DNA of 64,000 nt from Lepus europaeus (taxonomy: Eukaryota > Chordata > Mammalia > Lagomorpha > Leporidae): NCBI RefSeq assembly GCF_033115175.1, contig NC_084827.1, positions 180,752,388 to 180,816,387 of the forward strand, read 5' to 3'. Of this stretch, positions 1 through 11,720 are shown in pieces. The position numbers were made by a program, and so were the translations under genes. The notes under the pieces were generated by a model. The model had not been told where the DNA came from, did not search any database, and worked only from the letters and a program-made list of their open reading frames with translations. Every line of letters begins with the position of its first letter. The first letter of the stretch is position 1.

Positions 1-87
1 GCCACCCTTGGTCCCTGTCCGTGTCCACGCACAGCCACCCCTCTGGAAGCAGCGCTGTGGCTGAGAAGGCGGACACTCCTGGGTCCA

Positions 88-195
88 GTGCTGACTCCAG
101 CTCCCTCTGGCCGTGTGGCCTCAGGCAGATGCCGTGCCCTCCTGAGCCTTGGTTTCCTTGTTGTAAGGTGAAAGGTGGCCGTGACGATGGCACGA
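88..195 (+). repeat. MIR SINE remnant
   Basis: The stretch reads like the MIR core: a 'gtgtggcctcaggcagat' segment, then 'cctgagccttggtttcc', then a short 'gtaaggtgaaa' piece. That order matches the family's usual 'gtgaccttgggcaa...cctcagtttcctcatctgtaaaatg' region. It is strongly diverged and a fossil. Nothing else is recognisable in the first 2.2 kb, which is GC-rich and has no supported gene. Confidence 0.55.
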
Positions 196-199
196 GGTG

Positions 200-2280
200 G
201 TCCGGAGCCACGGGCATTTGCTGAGGACTCGCTGAGCCCACGGATTCCTGACGTCAGGCTGGACACCGGTACCCCCACTTGCGAGTGGCCACTGAGCGAC
301 TGATTTGGACACCTGTCCCTTTGTTCACCTGCCCCTGGCAACCCCGCCCAGATTTCAGCCGGGAGCCACACCCACCCGTCTGTAAGCCCAAGAGCTCTGA
401 GCAGGGCCAGGCACACGGCCTGGATCCAAGCCCTCAGTGCGTGGCATGAGCATCGCCACAGTGATTGGTCCACCTCGGGCACGTGACCCCATGGGAACTG
501 GGACTCCTGGGGATGTGACTTCTTGTCTGCCTGGGAGTGATTCAGCTTGGAGGGCGCTGAGCCAGCAGCTGCACAGGGAGAAAGGGCAGCTGTGGGCATC
601 ACGTGGCCCCATGGGTGGGCCTGCCTGAGCCTGAGCCCGCTCTGGACCACCCAGTCACTGTGCCCCTCCACTCCCAAAGACCTCCAGGCGAGGCCTCGCC
701 CAGCGGACACAGCATGGTCAGAGGACCCCTGGCACCACAGGCTACAGGAGGACCCCTCAAAGGTCCTGGAAACTACAAGCTTTAAACCCCTGGACCGAAA
801 ACGTCAGTCCTCAGAGGGACCACACCCTCCCTCCAGTCCACCCCCTGCTTGAGCGTGACTTCCTGGGGGGGTCACCCAGGTGGGGGCCTCACAAACCCCT
901 TCTCCGTATCTCACACCACGGACCAACAGAGCCAGGGACCTTTTTGCCTTCCCTAAGGGTGGACTCGCCAAAGTGACCACGATCGCAATGCCCTTGGCCA
1001 CAAACTCCTAGATACTGCTGGACACACCGGCCATGCTCTACTTCTGCCCCCGTCTGCCACGCGATGCCCACGAGGGGAGGTGGACAGTGCCGTCCCCTGC
1101 GAGGCCAGTCCTGAAGACCTGAAGTCACCCCGCCTCCTGCGGAGCATGGCAAGGCCCAAGGGCAGCCGCTGGACGGTCAGTCTCCCACCGCTCAGACGTC
1201 CGCCTTCCTGCAGAGGCTTTGTGCACGGTTCAGGCTCAGCCTTCATGCCGGTTTGGATCACACAAATGTCCCAATGCTGTGACTGTGAGGCCTCCATTCT
1301 TAGGAGAGATTGGCTGACTCGCTGTGCCGCCAAGGACCGCCGTGCCCTGCTCCGCAAACTGGCGTTCATTCTCTCGCTGTCCCGGAAGCTCAGATTCCAC
1401 GATTGAGACGTCAGCAAGGCCATATTTTCTGAGAGTTCCCCAAATACCAGCAAATTTATTCAGGAATGAGCGTTGCCACAGGAACACGTGTGACACAGGA
1501 AGCCTAAGCCAGGCGTGTATTCTAGAAGATCGGAGTGAGAAGGTGTTAAAGGCGAAATGAGGACCATGAGGTCGGTCATGTGGAGTAACAGTCCCTGGCG
1601 ACAGGGTGGTGCCGGTCCAGGGCTGGGCGGGCAGCGGGGCAGACGTCCTGGCACCGTGGCTTCTGTGCAAGGCTGAGCAGCTCCTGTGGAAGTTGTGGCT
1701 CTGGCAGAGTCTTGTTGACGGATCCTGCCATCCGGCAGTCGTGCGCGAGCTCCCCTCCCCCACAGCTCCCGGCTGGATCCCTTCCTCGTGCCTGACATAA
1801 GAGACTCCATTTTGATTGTGACAGTGTTCGCAGAAGGCTCTGGGGAAGAACTTTTCCTAGATTTTTCCAGCATCTGCAGCCCTAGGTTCCCCCTGACATC
1901 AGACCCATCCCAGCCGCCTCTGCCTTGGTGGCCATGGCGCCTTCTCCCTGCATCTAAGCCTCTTCTCGTCTCCTGGGGTCCATCCTAGTCCACTACAACT
2001 CCATCCTGACTTGATTCCCACCCACAAAGACCTTCTCTCCAGTCGGGGTCACACTCGGGTTCCGGGTGGCCATGAGCCGGGTACAGTGAGTGGACACACA
2101 AGGCGGCTATGGTGTCCGGTTCTCCCCCATGGAGTCCGTGCTCCTCTCCCCAGGCCACCTGCTTCCCCAGGGCCACAGCAACAAAGCACCGAATTTTAGA
2201 CTTTTTGCCAATTGGATATGTAAAAAGCACTATCTTATTTTTTTTTCATTATGTTGAGCACTTTCTTCCTCTTTGTTTTT
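200..2280. other. GC-rich intergenic stretch, no feature recognised
   Basis: Open frames here reach at most 175 codons, overlap each other on both strands and have no recognisable domain, which is what GC-rich non-coding DNA gives. I see no tRNA or other RNA gene and no clear repeat apart from the MIR piece to the left. Confidence 0.5.
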
Positions 2281-2289
2281 ATTTATAAC

Positions 2290-2392
2290 CTATTTTATTT
2301 GAAAGGCGAGCAGGAAAGAGAGCGATCTCCCATCCCATCCACGGCTCGCCAGATGTCTGCAGCTCAGTCCGGGTCTCCACGTGGATGCCAGG
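2290..2392 (-). mobile_element. CSINE fragment
   Basis: The start reads as the reverse complement of the CSINE 3' end ('ttatttgaaaggcgagcagg', then 'gagagcgatctcccatcc'). The similarity fades after about 100 bp, at the left edge of the LTR-like sequence. The LTR may have inserted into or next to this SINE. Confidence 0.45.
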
Positions 2393-2632
2393 TGTAGTGG
2401 AATGAGAAGGCCATGCCAAGATGGCTGCTGGCAACAGAGCCTGCCTGGCAACAGGCTGTGATTGGTTAGGGCATACACTGCCCCTTGACCGGATTGGCTG
2501 CCTTGGCTATATAAGCTGCTGTACCAACTGAAATAAACGAGTCTGCAGGCTACTCACCTCTGGCCTGCTTTCACCCGACTCCCGGGGTCTGTGTGGCGAC
2601 TCCGCGCCTCTTGTCCCCCCCCCCCCCCCCCA
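2393..2632 (+). mobile_element. Probable solo LTR of an endogenous retrovirus
   Basis: The stretch begins with TGTAGTGG and has the order expected of an LTR. There are two ATTGG (inverted CCAAT) boxes near 2460 and 2490, a TATA box TATATAA at 2508-2514, AATAAA at 2532-2537 and a pyrimidine-rich U5-like part. It ends in a run of 17 C followed by A. No gag, pol or env sequence adjoins it, so a solo LTR is the simplest reading. I see no clean target-site duplication, and the right boundary could lie some bases away. The order of promoter, polyadenylation signal and tail is seen; the family is not identified. Confidence 0.5.
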
Positions 2633-2639
2633 TGTTCCT

Positions 2640-3390
2640 CCTCTCAGAATGAATCCACCACAACGGCCAGGGACCCAAGAGCGAGAGCCATCACCAGGAG
2701 GGGGGTGGACCTTCTGCTTGGGTCTTTGTTGTGCTAGTGAATTGGAGATCTTTTCCATTTTCTCTTGCGACTTGCTTGGGGTGTGTCCCAGCGCCCCCCT
2801 GTGGAAGTCCTTTTCTTGACCATTTGAAGCAGAGAGCACGGTGCCTCACGTGGCCCGGGGCTCCCCTGCCTGCGGACTTGTGAGGTGTTTCACAAACGTC
2901 ACACTGGCCTCAAGTGTTTCCTGGCTGCGCTCCCCTCCTCCAGCGACATCTCTTTCCGGTTTCCCGGTCAGTCTCTGCACACGGCTTATTCCACAGCCAG
3001 CGGTGTGTCCTGCACGGGTCACCTGGAGGCCCCCTCGGGGTCCAGACACCTGCAGCCCCTCCCCACGTTACAGGGAGGGGTGCGGACAAAGCTACTGATG
3101 ACGGCCAGGCCCGAGCCCCCGCCGCTCTGCTCAGGTCATCCTGCCACACTCTGCAGCCCGGGCCTGCAGGCCCGCTGGGGTCGCCCCTTCTTGGGCCTCC
3201 CTCTGCCCTTCCTGGCCTTCAGCCTCCCGGGGTTTGCTTCCACCTGTTTGCGATGTGACGTCCCCGAGAAGGCCCTGTGCCCCAGCTGTGCGGCTTTTTG
3301 ATTCTCCAGTTGCGTGGTCTATCCTCACAGGGAGTTCAGAGACATCCAGATCCTGTGGCTGTCCTGGGGCACACCTGTCTTCTCTAAGTC
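2640..3390. other. Intergenic, no feature recognised
   Basis: This is GC-rich DNA without a recognisable gene or repeat. Its open frames (up to 138 codons) overlap on both strands and have no family resemblance. Confidence 0.4.
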
Positions 3391-3395
3391 TTGAA

Positions 3396-3747
3396 AATTT
3401 TTTTAAAAAGTTTATTTATTTATTTGAAAGGCAGAGCTACAGAGAGCAGGAGACAGACACAGACACACACACACACACACACACAGAAAGAGAGAGAGAG
3501 AGGTCTTCCATCCGCTGTTCCACTCCCAGATGGTCACAATGGCCAGAGCTGGGCCAGGCAGAAGCCAGGAGCTTCTTCCAGGTCTCCCACGTGGGTACAG
3601 GGGCCCAAGGACCTGGGCCAACTTCTGCTGCTTTCCCAGGCCACAGCAGAGAGCTGGGTCGGAAGTGGAGCATCCAGGACTGGCACCCACGTGGGATGCC
3701 GGCGTCACAGGCGGCAGCGTCACCCACCACGGCACAGTGCCACCGCC
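3396..3747 (-). mobile_element. CSINE (lagomorph C-repeat)
   Basis: A full-length copy in reverse orientation. It opens with the reverse complement of the A-rich tail ('tttatttatttatttgaaagg'-like), has an expanded (CA)n at 3463-3484, and then the 'ccatccgctgttccactccc' and 'gggtacaggggcccaagga' blocks. It ends at the tRNA-related 5' end near 3747. The CA expansion in the tail is a common fate of CSINE simple tails. Confidence 0.85.
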
Positions 3748-3749
3748 TT

Positions 3750-5390
3750 GAAGGATCCTTTATACCTCGGAGAAATCGTGCCTGTGTCTCTGTTATACAT
3801 TGCGCCCACTTTCTACTGTTTTTACAGAACAGTGCTGGTTACTTTTCTGAATGCACAGGTTTCTTTCGATCTTTCTGTATTCAGTTTTTCATCTTTTCTC
3901 TCGGGCGTCTGAACCTGAAGTCCTAACAGCAAAGACTTTCCTCACAGGGCAACTCACTCCTGCCGCCTTAGGGCACTGACGGGATCTGTTATTTGCATAT
4001 GCATTTCCAAGTCAGCTGGAATTCACTGTTGTGTAGTCATTCGATTGTCTCGGTGTGTTTATTAAAAGCACAAACGCTTCTTGCTTCTTCGCTTCTTCGG
4101 TATTTGAGATGCCCCCTTGAACACGCACTGAGAGCTGTGTTCCTGGCGCAGGGAGAGCCCTGCACTGAATGTCCGCAGGCATAGCAGTTACTTGTGGACC
4201 TCCTTGCTCTCCACCTCTCAGCCTGTGGAGCCACGCACCAACACTGTGCGAAGGTTCCTTAGACTGCTTGATCCTGACAGCGTTTATGATGAAATGTTAA
4301 AAGGGGCACACGAGGTCGATGGTGATGCGGCACGCTCCTGCCACCACACTCAAGAAAGAGGCAATGGCCACAAGGCCACAGCCCCGAGCCCACCCTTCTC
4401 CCAGACATTCCACAGAAACCACGCCCTGGGACTGCCAAGGGCAGAGATCACAGGGAATCCTGGGGAGCAGCAGGACACACAAAACTGAACCCGCAGGAAA
4501 CAGACTGCAGGAACAACTCCGTAGCAGACATCCTAAAGGCAGGAGGACTGAGGCCCAGGAGCCCGGGGCGTGGAAACCTGTCCGGGCTGAAGACCTCCCG
4601 GCACTGCCCGGCTGGATTTCAGAACTGCTATGGACCAGCCGTCACCTCACGCTCCCCATGTCCCCTCTTCCTGAGCAGGCCACCCCACGCCTGTCCCAGC
4701 TGTGGCCAGGCGGGGAGGGGCGGACGTGAGCCCCAGCCTTCTGGTTTTACAGGTGCACAGCCCCAGGCCTGCTTCAGATGGCGACATTCTGCACTCCAAG
4801 ACTTCCGGGGGACGTGGGAGGGCTGTTGACACTTTGTGGCCAGGGGGAAGACCTTGAGGCGGACAGACTGGAAGGCGGCACCCAGGGGCCCCGCCCTTGG
4901 CACTGCTATTCGCAGCTCTTCTGTTAGGTGCGGGCTGACCCCACCCCCAAGTGGCAGAAGGGACAGGTGTGGCCTGCAGTACTCAGTGGTGTAGATTCTG
5001 CCTTTCACCTAAGTTATCGCCCACAGCTCTCGCCAGGGGAGCCAGCGGCAAGGGTGAGCTCCCCCCCACCCCGTGCACAGGCTCCAGGGAAGGAGCTGAG
5101 GGAGCCTCCCCCCACACCCCTGCACCCATGCTGGCTTCCTCACTCCCGTCCGTGCCACGGCCCCGGGCGACACCTTAACTGCTGGCTCATGAGACCGGAA
5201 AGAGAAAACCCAGCCAAGCTACACCGGGATTCCCGCGGCACTCAGGGCGGGTAACGTACGGCCACTGGATTAACCTTCTGAATTTCAGGAGCACTTGCTG
5301 TGTGATCGTACCCAGTGGGGAATCCCAGAGGGCCACAAGAGGAGGTGAGGATCCCTCACGGACCACAGGTGACTTGTGGGCAGGGGTTGA
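3750..5390. other. Intergenic, no gene recognised
   Basis: Mixed-composition sequence without a recognisable repeat or exon. Frames up to 136 codons overlap on both strands and resemble no protein I know. Confidence 0.4.
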
Positions 5391-5394
5391 TCTA

Positions 5395-5460
5395 TTCCCC
5401 ACTGTTCTCCCAGTACTTAGTGCCATGCCTGACACACAGCAGGTGCTTAAAGAGAATGGC
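5395..5460 (+). repeat. L2/MIR-type 3' end remnant
   Basis: The phrase 'gtgccatgcctgacacacag' followed by 'caggtgcttaa' is the diverged end of the L2/MIR family, whose usual form reads 'gtgcctggcacatagtaggtgcttaataaa'. Confidence 0.5.
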
Positions 5461-5639
5461 TCCTGGAAAGAGAGGCGCTGCGGGGTGGGGATCAGATTAC
5501 AGAAAGGGGGAGGAGCCCTCACAGGTCCTGGGTGTGAGGGCACACGCGGAGGGGCGTGGGCTCCAGCCTCTGGCCCTGCCCACCAGGAGTCTACATACTC
5601 CTTGGTGTCCTGGGCCCGCTCTGTGCCAGTCCTGAGGTC

Positions 5640-5720
5640 CTGGCCCTGACACTCACCCGTGTGTGGCCTCAGCACACTTGCCTGACCTCTTTGGGCTCTG
5701 GTTTGTCAGCGGGTGGTGTG
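5640..5720 (+). repeat. MIR remnant
   Basis: The sequence 'gtgtggcctcagcacacttg' followed by 'cctgacctctttgggctctgg' parallels the MIR core. It is diverged and short. Confidence 0.4.
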
Positions 5721-5774
5721 CTGATGTGTGATATCAGCCAGCAAACGGCCATGCGGAACCAGCCAAATCCAGTT

Positions 5775-6013
5775 CAGAGGGCCAGTGCTGCCGGTGATGC
5801 TGCTGTTGCACTCCAGCATCCCATTCTAGAACGCTGGTTCAAGTCCCGGCTGCTCTGCTTCCAATCCAGCTCCCTGCTACTGCACCTGGGGAGACAGCAG
5901 AAGACAGCCCAAGTGCTTGGGCCCCCGCACCCAAATGGGAGACCAGGATGGAGTTGCTGGCTCCTGGCTTTGGCCCAGTGTAGGTATTTGGGGATTAAAC
6001 CAGTGGATGGAAG

Positions 6014-6044
<31 letters not shown>

Positions 6045-6075
6045 TCTCTCTGCTGCTCCGCCTTCTAAATAAATC
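5775..6075 (+). mobile_element. CSINE with 9-bp target-site duplication
   Basis: A sense-orientation copy: tRNA-related head, the 'tcaagtcccggctgctctgc' block, 'agtgcttgggcccccgcacc', a (CT)n tract around 6011-6051, and an AAATAAAT tail. It is flanked by the direct repeat aatccagtt at 5766-5774 and 6076-6084, which fixes the insertion boundaries. Confidence 0.88.
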
Positions 6076-6089
6076 AATCCAGTTTAAAA

Positions 6090-6770
6090 ATCATGCTCTG
6101 CCCTATCAGACAGGCATGCAGTATCAGCATTTGGCTGGTCCATGCCAGCTCCCCCTGTGGTTGGCCAGCCCCCAGGAGAGGGCCTGGGCACCTGGGAGAG
6201 CTCACGAGGGCCACAGCAAGGTGTGATGAGCCGCGTACCTGGACTATGGGCTTCCGGGGGGCAGGCACCTGAGCTGGCCCCCTGCACAGCCCCCTCCCAG
6301 CACAGACAGGGGCGCCCAGTGAGACCCCGCCCCTGCCTTCCCCTTCACTGCCTCCAGCTTGTCTCTGGGTTCAGGGTGACCGGGCCCCAGGCCTCCCACA
6401 CAACGTCCACTCACCCAGGACCATCTAACTTAGGGTGACGTCGGGAAGGGGCCTGCAGGCCTGGGGAAGCCTAGGAGAATGTACAGAAAAATGGCAGGCC
6501 CGTGGCAGGGGGAGTCACCCAAAATCAGGCCCGCATTTCCACTTTAAGAGTGATTTGGAGAGGAGGAGGAGGAGTTACCTGCCTATGCTGAAAAATACAG
6601 AGGGTGGAAAATGATCAACCTTCAAGCAGAAGGCAGAAGCTGCTACGTGGTGCCACAGTGCCTCCTGCTGGCCACGCCCGGGGTTACACCAAGGTCTGTA
6701 ACCTCTTCAGGGAAGAAAACAGGAACTGACTTCCCCAGGATGGTGTTCCCATCAGAAAAGTCAAGAATAA
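6090..6770. other. Intergenic, no feature recognised
   Basis: GC-rich between two CSINEs, with no coding signal or repeat that I can name. Confidence 0.4.
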
Positions 6771-6774
6771 TGCT

Positions 6775-6966
6775 TGCGTGGAGGACCCCCACGCTTGGGC
6801 CCCTGCACCCACGTGGGAGACCCAGAAGTTCCTGGCTCCCGGCTTCAGACCAGTCCAGCTCCGGTCATTGTGGCCGTTTGGGGAGTGAGCCAACAGGCAT
6901 AAGTTCTGTCTCTGTCTACGCACTCCCCCTTCTCTCTGTAACTTATAAGATCTTTTGAAAAATAAT
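6775..6966 (+). mobile_element. 5'-truncated CSINE
   Basis: Only the 3' half is present, from 'cttgggcccctgcacccacg' through 'ggggagtgagccaacaggca' to a degenerate tail ending near 6966. The tRNA-related head is missing. Confidence 0.75.
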
Positions 6967-7059
6967 AACGCTTTCTTCCCACTGCCAGAGGACAGGGCCT
7001 CAAGCCCCTTGTGAACGCGGGACACCCCAGTCCACACCCATCTGGCTGTTACCACGAAC

Positions 7060-7200
7060 CCTCGGCCAGGCACTGGGCCAGGACTAACTCAAACTCAACG
7101 TTCACAGCACCCTTACAGGGCATCCTGGGGGGTCACCTCTTCACAGATGCAGGACACTCAGGGAGGGGTGAACGGGCTGGCCCGGGGTCCTGGGGCTTGG
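7060..7200 (-). repeat. MIR remnant
   Basis: Contains a diverged version of the reverse-oriented MIR block: 'cacccttacagggcatcctg', then 'cacagatgcaggacactcag', then 'gggctggcccggggtcc'. The usual form is 'attttacagatgaggaaactgag...cttgcccaaggtca'. Confidence 0.5.
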
Positions 7201-7302
7201 GCTCTCAGAGGCTCTGCCATGGACAGCGCGGGAAACACGTGCCCGCTTCTGCTCTGGTTTTCCCAAACACACCGCCAGTTCTGGTTTGGTTTCCAAATTC
7301 TT

Positions 7303-7570
7303 TTTTTTTTTTTTTTTTTGACAGGCAGAGTGGACAGTGAGAGAGAGACAGAGAGAAAGGTCTTCCTTTTGCCGTTGGTTCACCCTCCAATGGCCGCCGC
7401 GGTAGGCGCGCTGCGGCCGGCGCACCGCGCTGATCCGATGGCAGGAGCCAGGTGCTTATCCTGGTCTCCCATGGGGTGCAGGGCCCAAGCACTTGGGCCA
7501 TCCTCCACTGCACTCCCTGGCCACAGCAGAGAGCTGGCCTGGAAGAGGGGCAACCGGGACAGAATCGGTG
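7303..7570 (-). mobile_element. Young CSINE, 5'-truncated, 16-bp target-site duplication
   Basis: It begins with a long T-run and 'tgacaggcagagtggacagt', a diagnostic of the youngest-looking CSINE type in this window (shared with the copies at 38794 and 62347). A perfect 16-bp direct repeat, tggtttccaaattctt, flanks it at 7287-7302 and 7571-7586. The head of the element (its right side here) is missing, so it is a truncated insertion. Confidence 0.9.
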
Positions 7571-7589
7571 TGGTTTCCAAATTCTTAAC

Positions 7590-8960
7590 ACTTCTTCCAC
7601 AGACATTGGTTTCAATTCATCAACTCCAGCTCATGTCTGAGAAAGAACACTTTATCCCTCGCAGAAGGTATATTGATCACGTACTTATCTGCAGAAGAGC
7701 TGGCTCAGCGTTGTGGGAAACGTCTGCCTGCAGGAGGCTCCCGCTCGGCTCAGGGGCATGGATGGCCCCAATGCGACGCTGGACAATCTGAGCTAGGAAT
7801 GTCAGATAGAGCCCACAGATCATCGCCAAGTTGTTGCTGGCAGGAGCTCTGGGTTAGCTTGGGGTCTCCCGGGCTCAGACGGGCTCAGGCTCAACGTGTG
7901 CTGGGGCTTGGGGAGCCCTGAGCGAGCAGAGGAGGAGAGGAGGGACAGGGAGAACAAAGGAGGAGAAACCACCCTCCTCCCCAGTTCGGGAGCGCTCCAG
8001 CTCCAGCTTGGGAGCCCGGACCCAGCGCCCACGAGGAATCCAGGGCCCGTCCTGGCGGCCGGCTTGGTTTCAGCACAGCCAGGCTGACGGCTTCCCGCCC
8101 ACGTGCCAGCTCCCATCCTCGGAAACTGGCTGGCTGTCGAAGACTCTGGTCATTCCCCGGGCTCCTTGGGAAATGGCCTCCATTGATTAGCAATGTCTGC
8201 CATGTTGGCCTCCAGGGCAGCGCAGCATCCAGGCCCCAGCCTTGCCTCTGCTGTCCGTACAGAACTCTGCAGGATACTCTGTGGAGAGCGACAGTGGGGA
8301 CAGTCAGGGCCTGGGTGTCCCTGCAGGTCTGCACGAGTGAGCAGGGCACCATCCTGGGCATGGACCGGGGACACAGGCCACAGAGACGTCAGGCAGCACT
8401 GGGGCACAGGCAGGGGCGCAAACAGGGCGGGGGATTCTGGGAAGTGAGCAGCATGCCGGGCCATCCCGGCCTCTCTGAGCGCGCTGGAGACCAGAGCCCT
8501 TCCAGGGGAGCACAGTGATAGACCCCTGCAGTCAGGAGAGGGACGGGCCCCCCCATGCAGACACTCATGCCTCCGGAAAAGAACTGCCCTGGACAGAAAC
8601 CGGCAGGGCCTCCTGCCGCTGGGGCGGGGAAGCTGAGTGGGCAGGGAGCCAGTGGAGATGGGCAGAGGGACGATGGCTCCTCCTCTGGGCACTGGCAGGC
8701 AGGCGGTCCTGGGCCAGCGAGCACTCACTGAGCGCTGCAGGGGTCCCCACTGGCCGCACAGCCAGCTCCCTGCGGCCTGTGTGGTGAGAACACACCTGGA
8801 GATCAGACCGCGCGCGCTGTTCTCTGTTCCCACGCGTGTTGCTCACAAGCAGACTCAGGAAATAAACACAGGTGGGAGAGGGCGCTTGGACCCCTGCCTT
8901 CCCCCGGGGCCCGCCCGCCCCGCCCCAGAAGCCTTTGCTGCGGCCTGGCCTCCCCCCAGC
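7590..8960. other. GC-rich intergenic, no feature recognised
   Basis: Open frames up to 227 codons overlap on both strands with no recognisable domain. I see no repeat family here. Confidence 0.4.
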
Positions 8961-8964
8961 GAGC

Positions 8965-9260
8965 CTGCGCGTTATTTATAACCCCTGCCTGGCCAGCACT
9001 GTCCACGGCTTCTCTTTATTCCTGCAAACTTGCCCTCACATTTGTCTGCCCTTAGCTCCAGGCCCTTTGTGAAGTTTTGCAAAAATGTTCTTTTATTATT
9101 CACTCATGAACACAAGCGTGGGCAAAAAGGAAGACAAAAGAGAAAAAGCGGTGCCCTATTTTTAAAAATTCGAGTGAAGCTGTCTGAGTTTGGGGGGACT
9201 GTCATTAATTTTTCAACAGTAAAAACTTTTTTCAGCCATAATTGAGCCCCTTAATTTCCA
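8965..9260. other. AT-rich, repeat-free block; candidate conserved non-coding element
   Basis: Sharp drop in GC content within GC-rich surroundings. It has several homeodomain-like TAAT/ATTA cores (for example cattaattttt near 9204 and ataattgag then ccttaattt near 9238-9258), and no SINE or LINE similarity. Conservation itself cannot be judged from one genome, so the enhancer reading is inference. Confidence 0.25.
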
Positions 9261-9269
9261 ACGTTCACC

Positions 9270-10490
9270 CACCGAGCGGGACACGTGGTGGAAACCACGA
9301 GGACCGATGCCAGCCTGCCGCTGGGTCTTAAATTTGCGAATTAGTAACTCCAAAACCTTTCCTCCCGTCCGCCGGTCACGATACGTTCAACCATCACCTG
9401 GTGACACTCAGGTCACCGCCAGGCGCCTGGCCACTGTCCCCTGTGCCACGAGGAAACCTGAGGCTGCAGCTCACTGCCCCTTCTGTGACCACCGGCCAGG
9501 GCAGAGCGCTGGGGCCGAGAGGAGGACCAGAAGTGCCCAGGGGACAACCCACCAAGAGCTGCATCTGGGTGTTCGCTGGCCAGAAACACGACGGTCCCTC
9601 CAAGTCACCACCAGTCTGAGGGTCGTGCACGGACACCTGCCCTCCCGATCTACACCTGCCCCCCGCCCCAAACCCCAGCCAGCAACCTGTCAGAACCAAC
9701 AAGCCCCCGGCTCTGTCCGTCTGCCTTCCCCTCTGTCTCCCTGCCCTGCCAGTTCCTGCCATGAGCCTGCCCACGCCTGAGGGTCAGCTGCCACCCTGGG
9801 CATAAAGCCCACGGGTCCTGCCCACAAGCACGGCGGCCCCACTGGCCATGAGGGAGGCGGCCCCCTGCCTGTAGCGGCTGCCCTGCCACCGGGATTCAAA
9901 CATGCGCTGGCCACATACTCAGCTCAAAGCCCTCGTCCTTTGAGGCCCATTCTCTAGCCCTGGGTCCTGCAGCCTCCAAACCAGAGAACCATCTGGAACT
10001 TTTTATCACCAGCGTCTGAACGTGGCCTCTTGGCTGCCGGGCTCTGAACTTGACACAGGTCACACATGCGTGCTGTGTGCTTTCTCCTTGCCTGTGGAGC
10101 AAAGGAGATAAGACCACAATTCTGCTGCAGACGACCTCCTGCCCAGGCTCGCAGAAGGTGGGGCCACACACACACACACACCCCCGTGGGGCCCAGACCA
10201 TCCTGTTCCTGGGTGTGAGGTGGGGCTGGGGCGGCCTCCACTGCCCCCCACTCCCCATCCTCCCCCGGAAGGCTCACCTGTGGGGGCTGCCCTGGGTTTC
10301 TGGCTCATTGGCCAGTGGGCAGCCCCAGGTCAGAGCCTCCCTGGCCAGGTGGCCTCTCTGCGGGAGGTCAGAGTCCCAGCCACAGACCCCTCTGGGTCAG
10401 GCGCCTTTCCCTCCTCAGCCTTTGTAATCACTTGTTGACAGACTGCAACTTAGTGGCTTCTCACCGCGTGTCCAACGTGTAACACATCTT
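9270..10490. other. GC-rich intergenic with short CA tract
   Basis: No gene recognised. A short (CA)n lies at 10166-10181. The remaining frames (up to 157 codons) are overlapping shadows on both strands. Confidence 0.4.
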
Positions 10491-10499
10491 CCCAGGCAG

Positions 10500-11720
10500 A
10501 TCAATCAATTCACAAGCTTTTACTGGGATTCCGCCCTCCGGCGAGGTTCCATGGTCCCAACAGAGCAGGGGCCAGGGAAGTCCTGCGTGGAGGTTGGGAG
10601 GGTGTGGGGGTTAAAGGGCAGGGCAGGCCTGAGCCTCATTGTTGACCTTTAGGCACCCGCGGGGACCTTGACAAGGACTTTTCTTCCCAGGAAGTGTGGG
10701 TAGGGACTCTCCATTCCCGGAAGTGTAGGCCTTCCCTCCTTGGCGATCCCAAAGCTACCATTCCGACCTTTTGATGATTGGGAAGGGGGCAATGCTGAGT
10801 CTCTGGCTACTTCCTGCTGACTGGGGACGATGAGGTACTCTCCACTGGCATGGGGCGATGTCTCAAGCCGCTGTCCCCTGGGTGGGAGCCGAGTATATCC
10901 CTGTGGCAGCATTTGGTTGACCGCCATTGTCACCTGCTGTAAACACTCAGACACTGTGGCCTACAAGTCAGGGTGAGAACAGCAACCAATGATCCTAAGA
11001 GCGGCGTTAACCAGGAAATGAGAGGATTTCACAGAGGAGAGGAAATGGGGGGGGGGGGGTCTCTGGACCCTTGTGAGGACAGTTTGATGGACGTGGTTTA
11101 AATATGATCGCAGCCGAGACCGGGAGAAAGGCCACTCAACTTTTGCAGGTAGCGGGGTTTGTCTGTAGAGAAATTCTGAATAATCACACAACAGTAAGTG
11201 TGGGAGAGGACATCAGTACACACAGCTTGGGAGCAGAGCCAATGGTGGTGGAGTAGAGGCTGTGATTCTAAAGGAATGAGGCCCAAGTGGGCTAGGGCCA
11301 AAGGACAGCGTCACTATCAGAGGAGCTAAGAAAGGTGCTGTCTCAGCCGAACAGAACCTGACAGAAGGGGCCTGATGATAATCAGGTGGCTTCAGGCCTT
11401 GTAAGCTAGGAGGCCCAGACCTGTCTCTTCAGAGGGTGCATCCTAAGGGAGGTGAGAACCTGCTTGGGGAAGGCACTCTGTTGATCTCCATTACCCAGCT
11501 GGCCTGGGACGTTTACAGTTCCCCCTGCAGTGTTGCTGACCCAGCCTCAGCAGCGGTGGTCACCTTGGAAGCTGGGCTGAGTGAGGGGCTTTTCAGCTTG
11601 GAGCCAGCAAGACCTGCGGCTCCGACCTATGCGCCCTTCGACGCCAGGGCAGGTCCATTTCCAGTGACCCAGCTCTTGGCTGGCAGAGCGGCCAGGCTCT
11701 TCACAAGCTGACTTCTGCTG
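10500..11720. other. Unidentified intergenic stretch, possibly old LTR-derived
   Basis: Mixed sequence with a 12-bp G-run near 11048 and no coding signal. Its overall style resembles old LTR or retroviral leader sequence, but I could not match it to a family or find paired ends. Confidence 0.2.
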
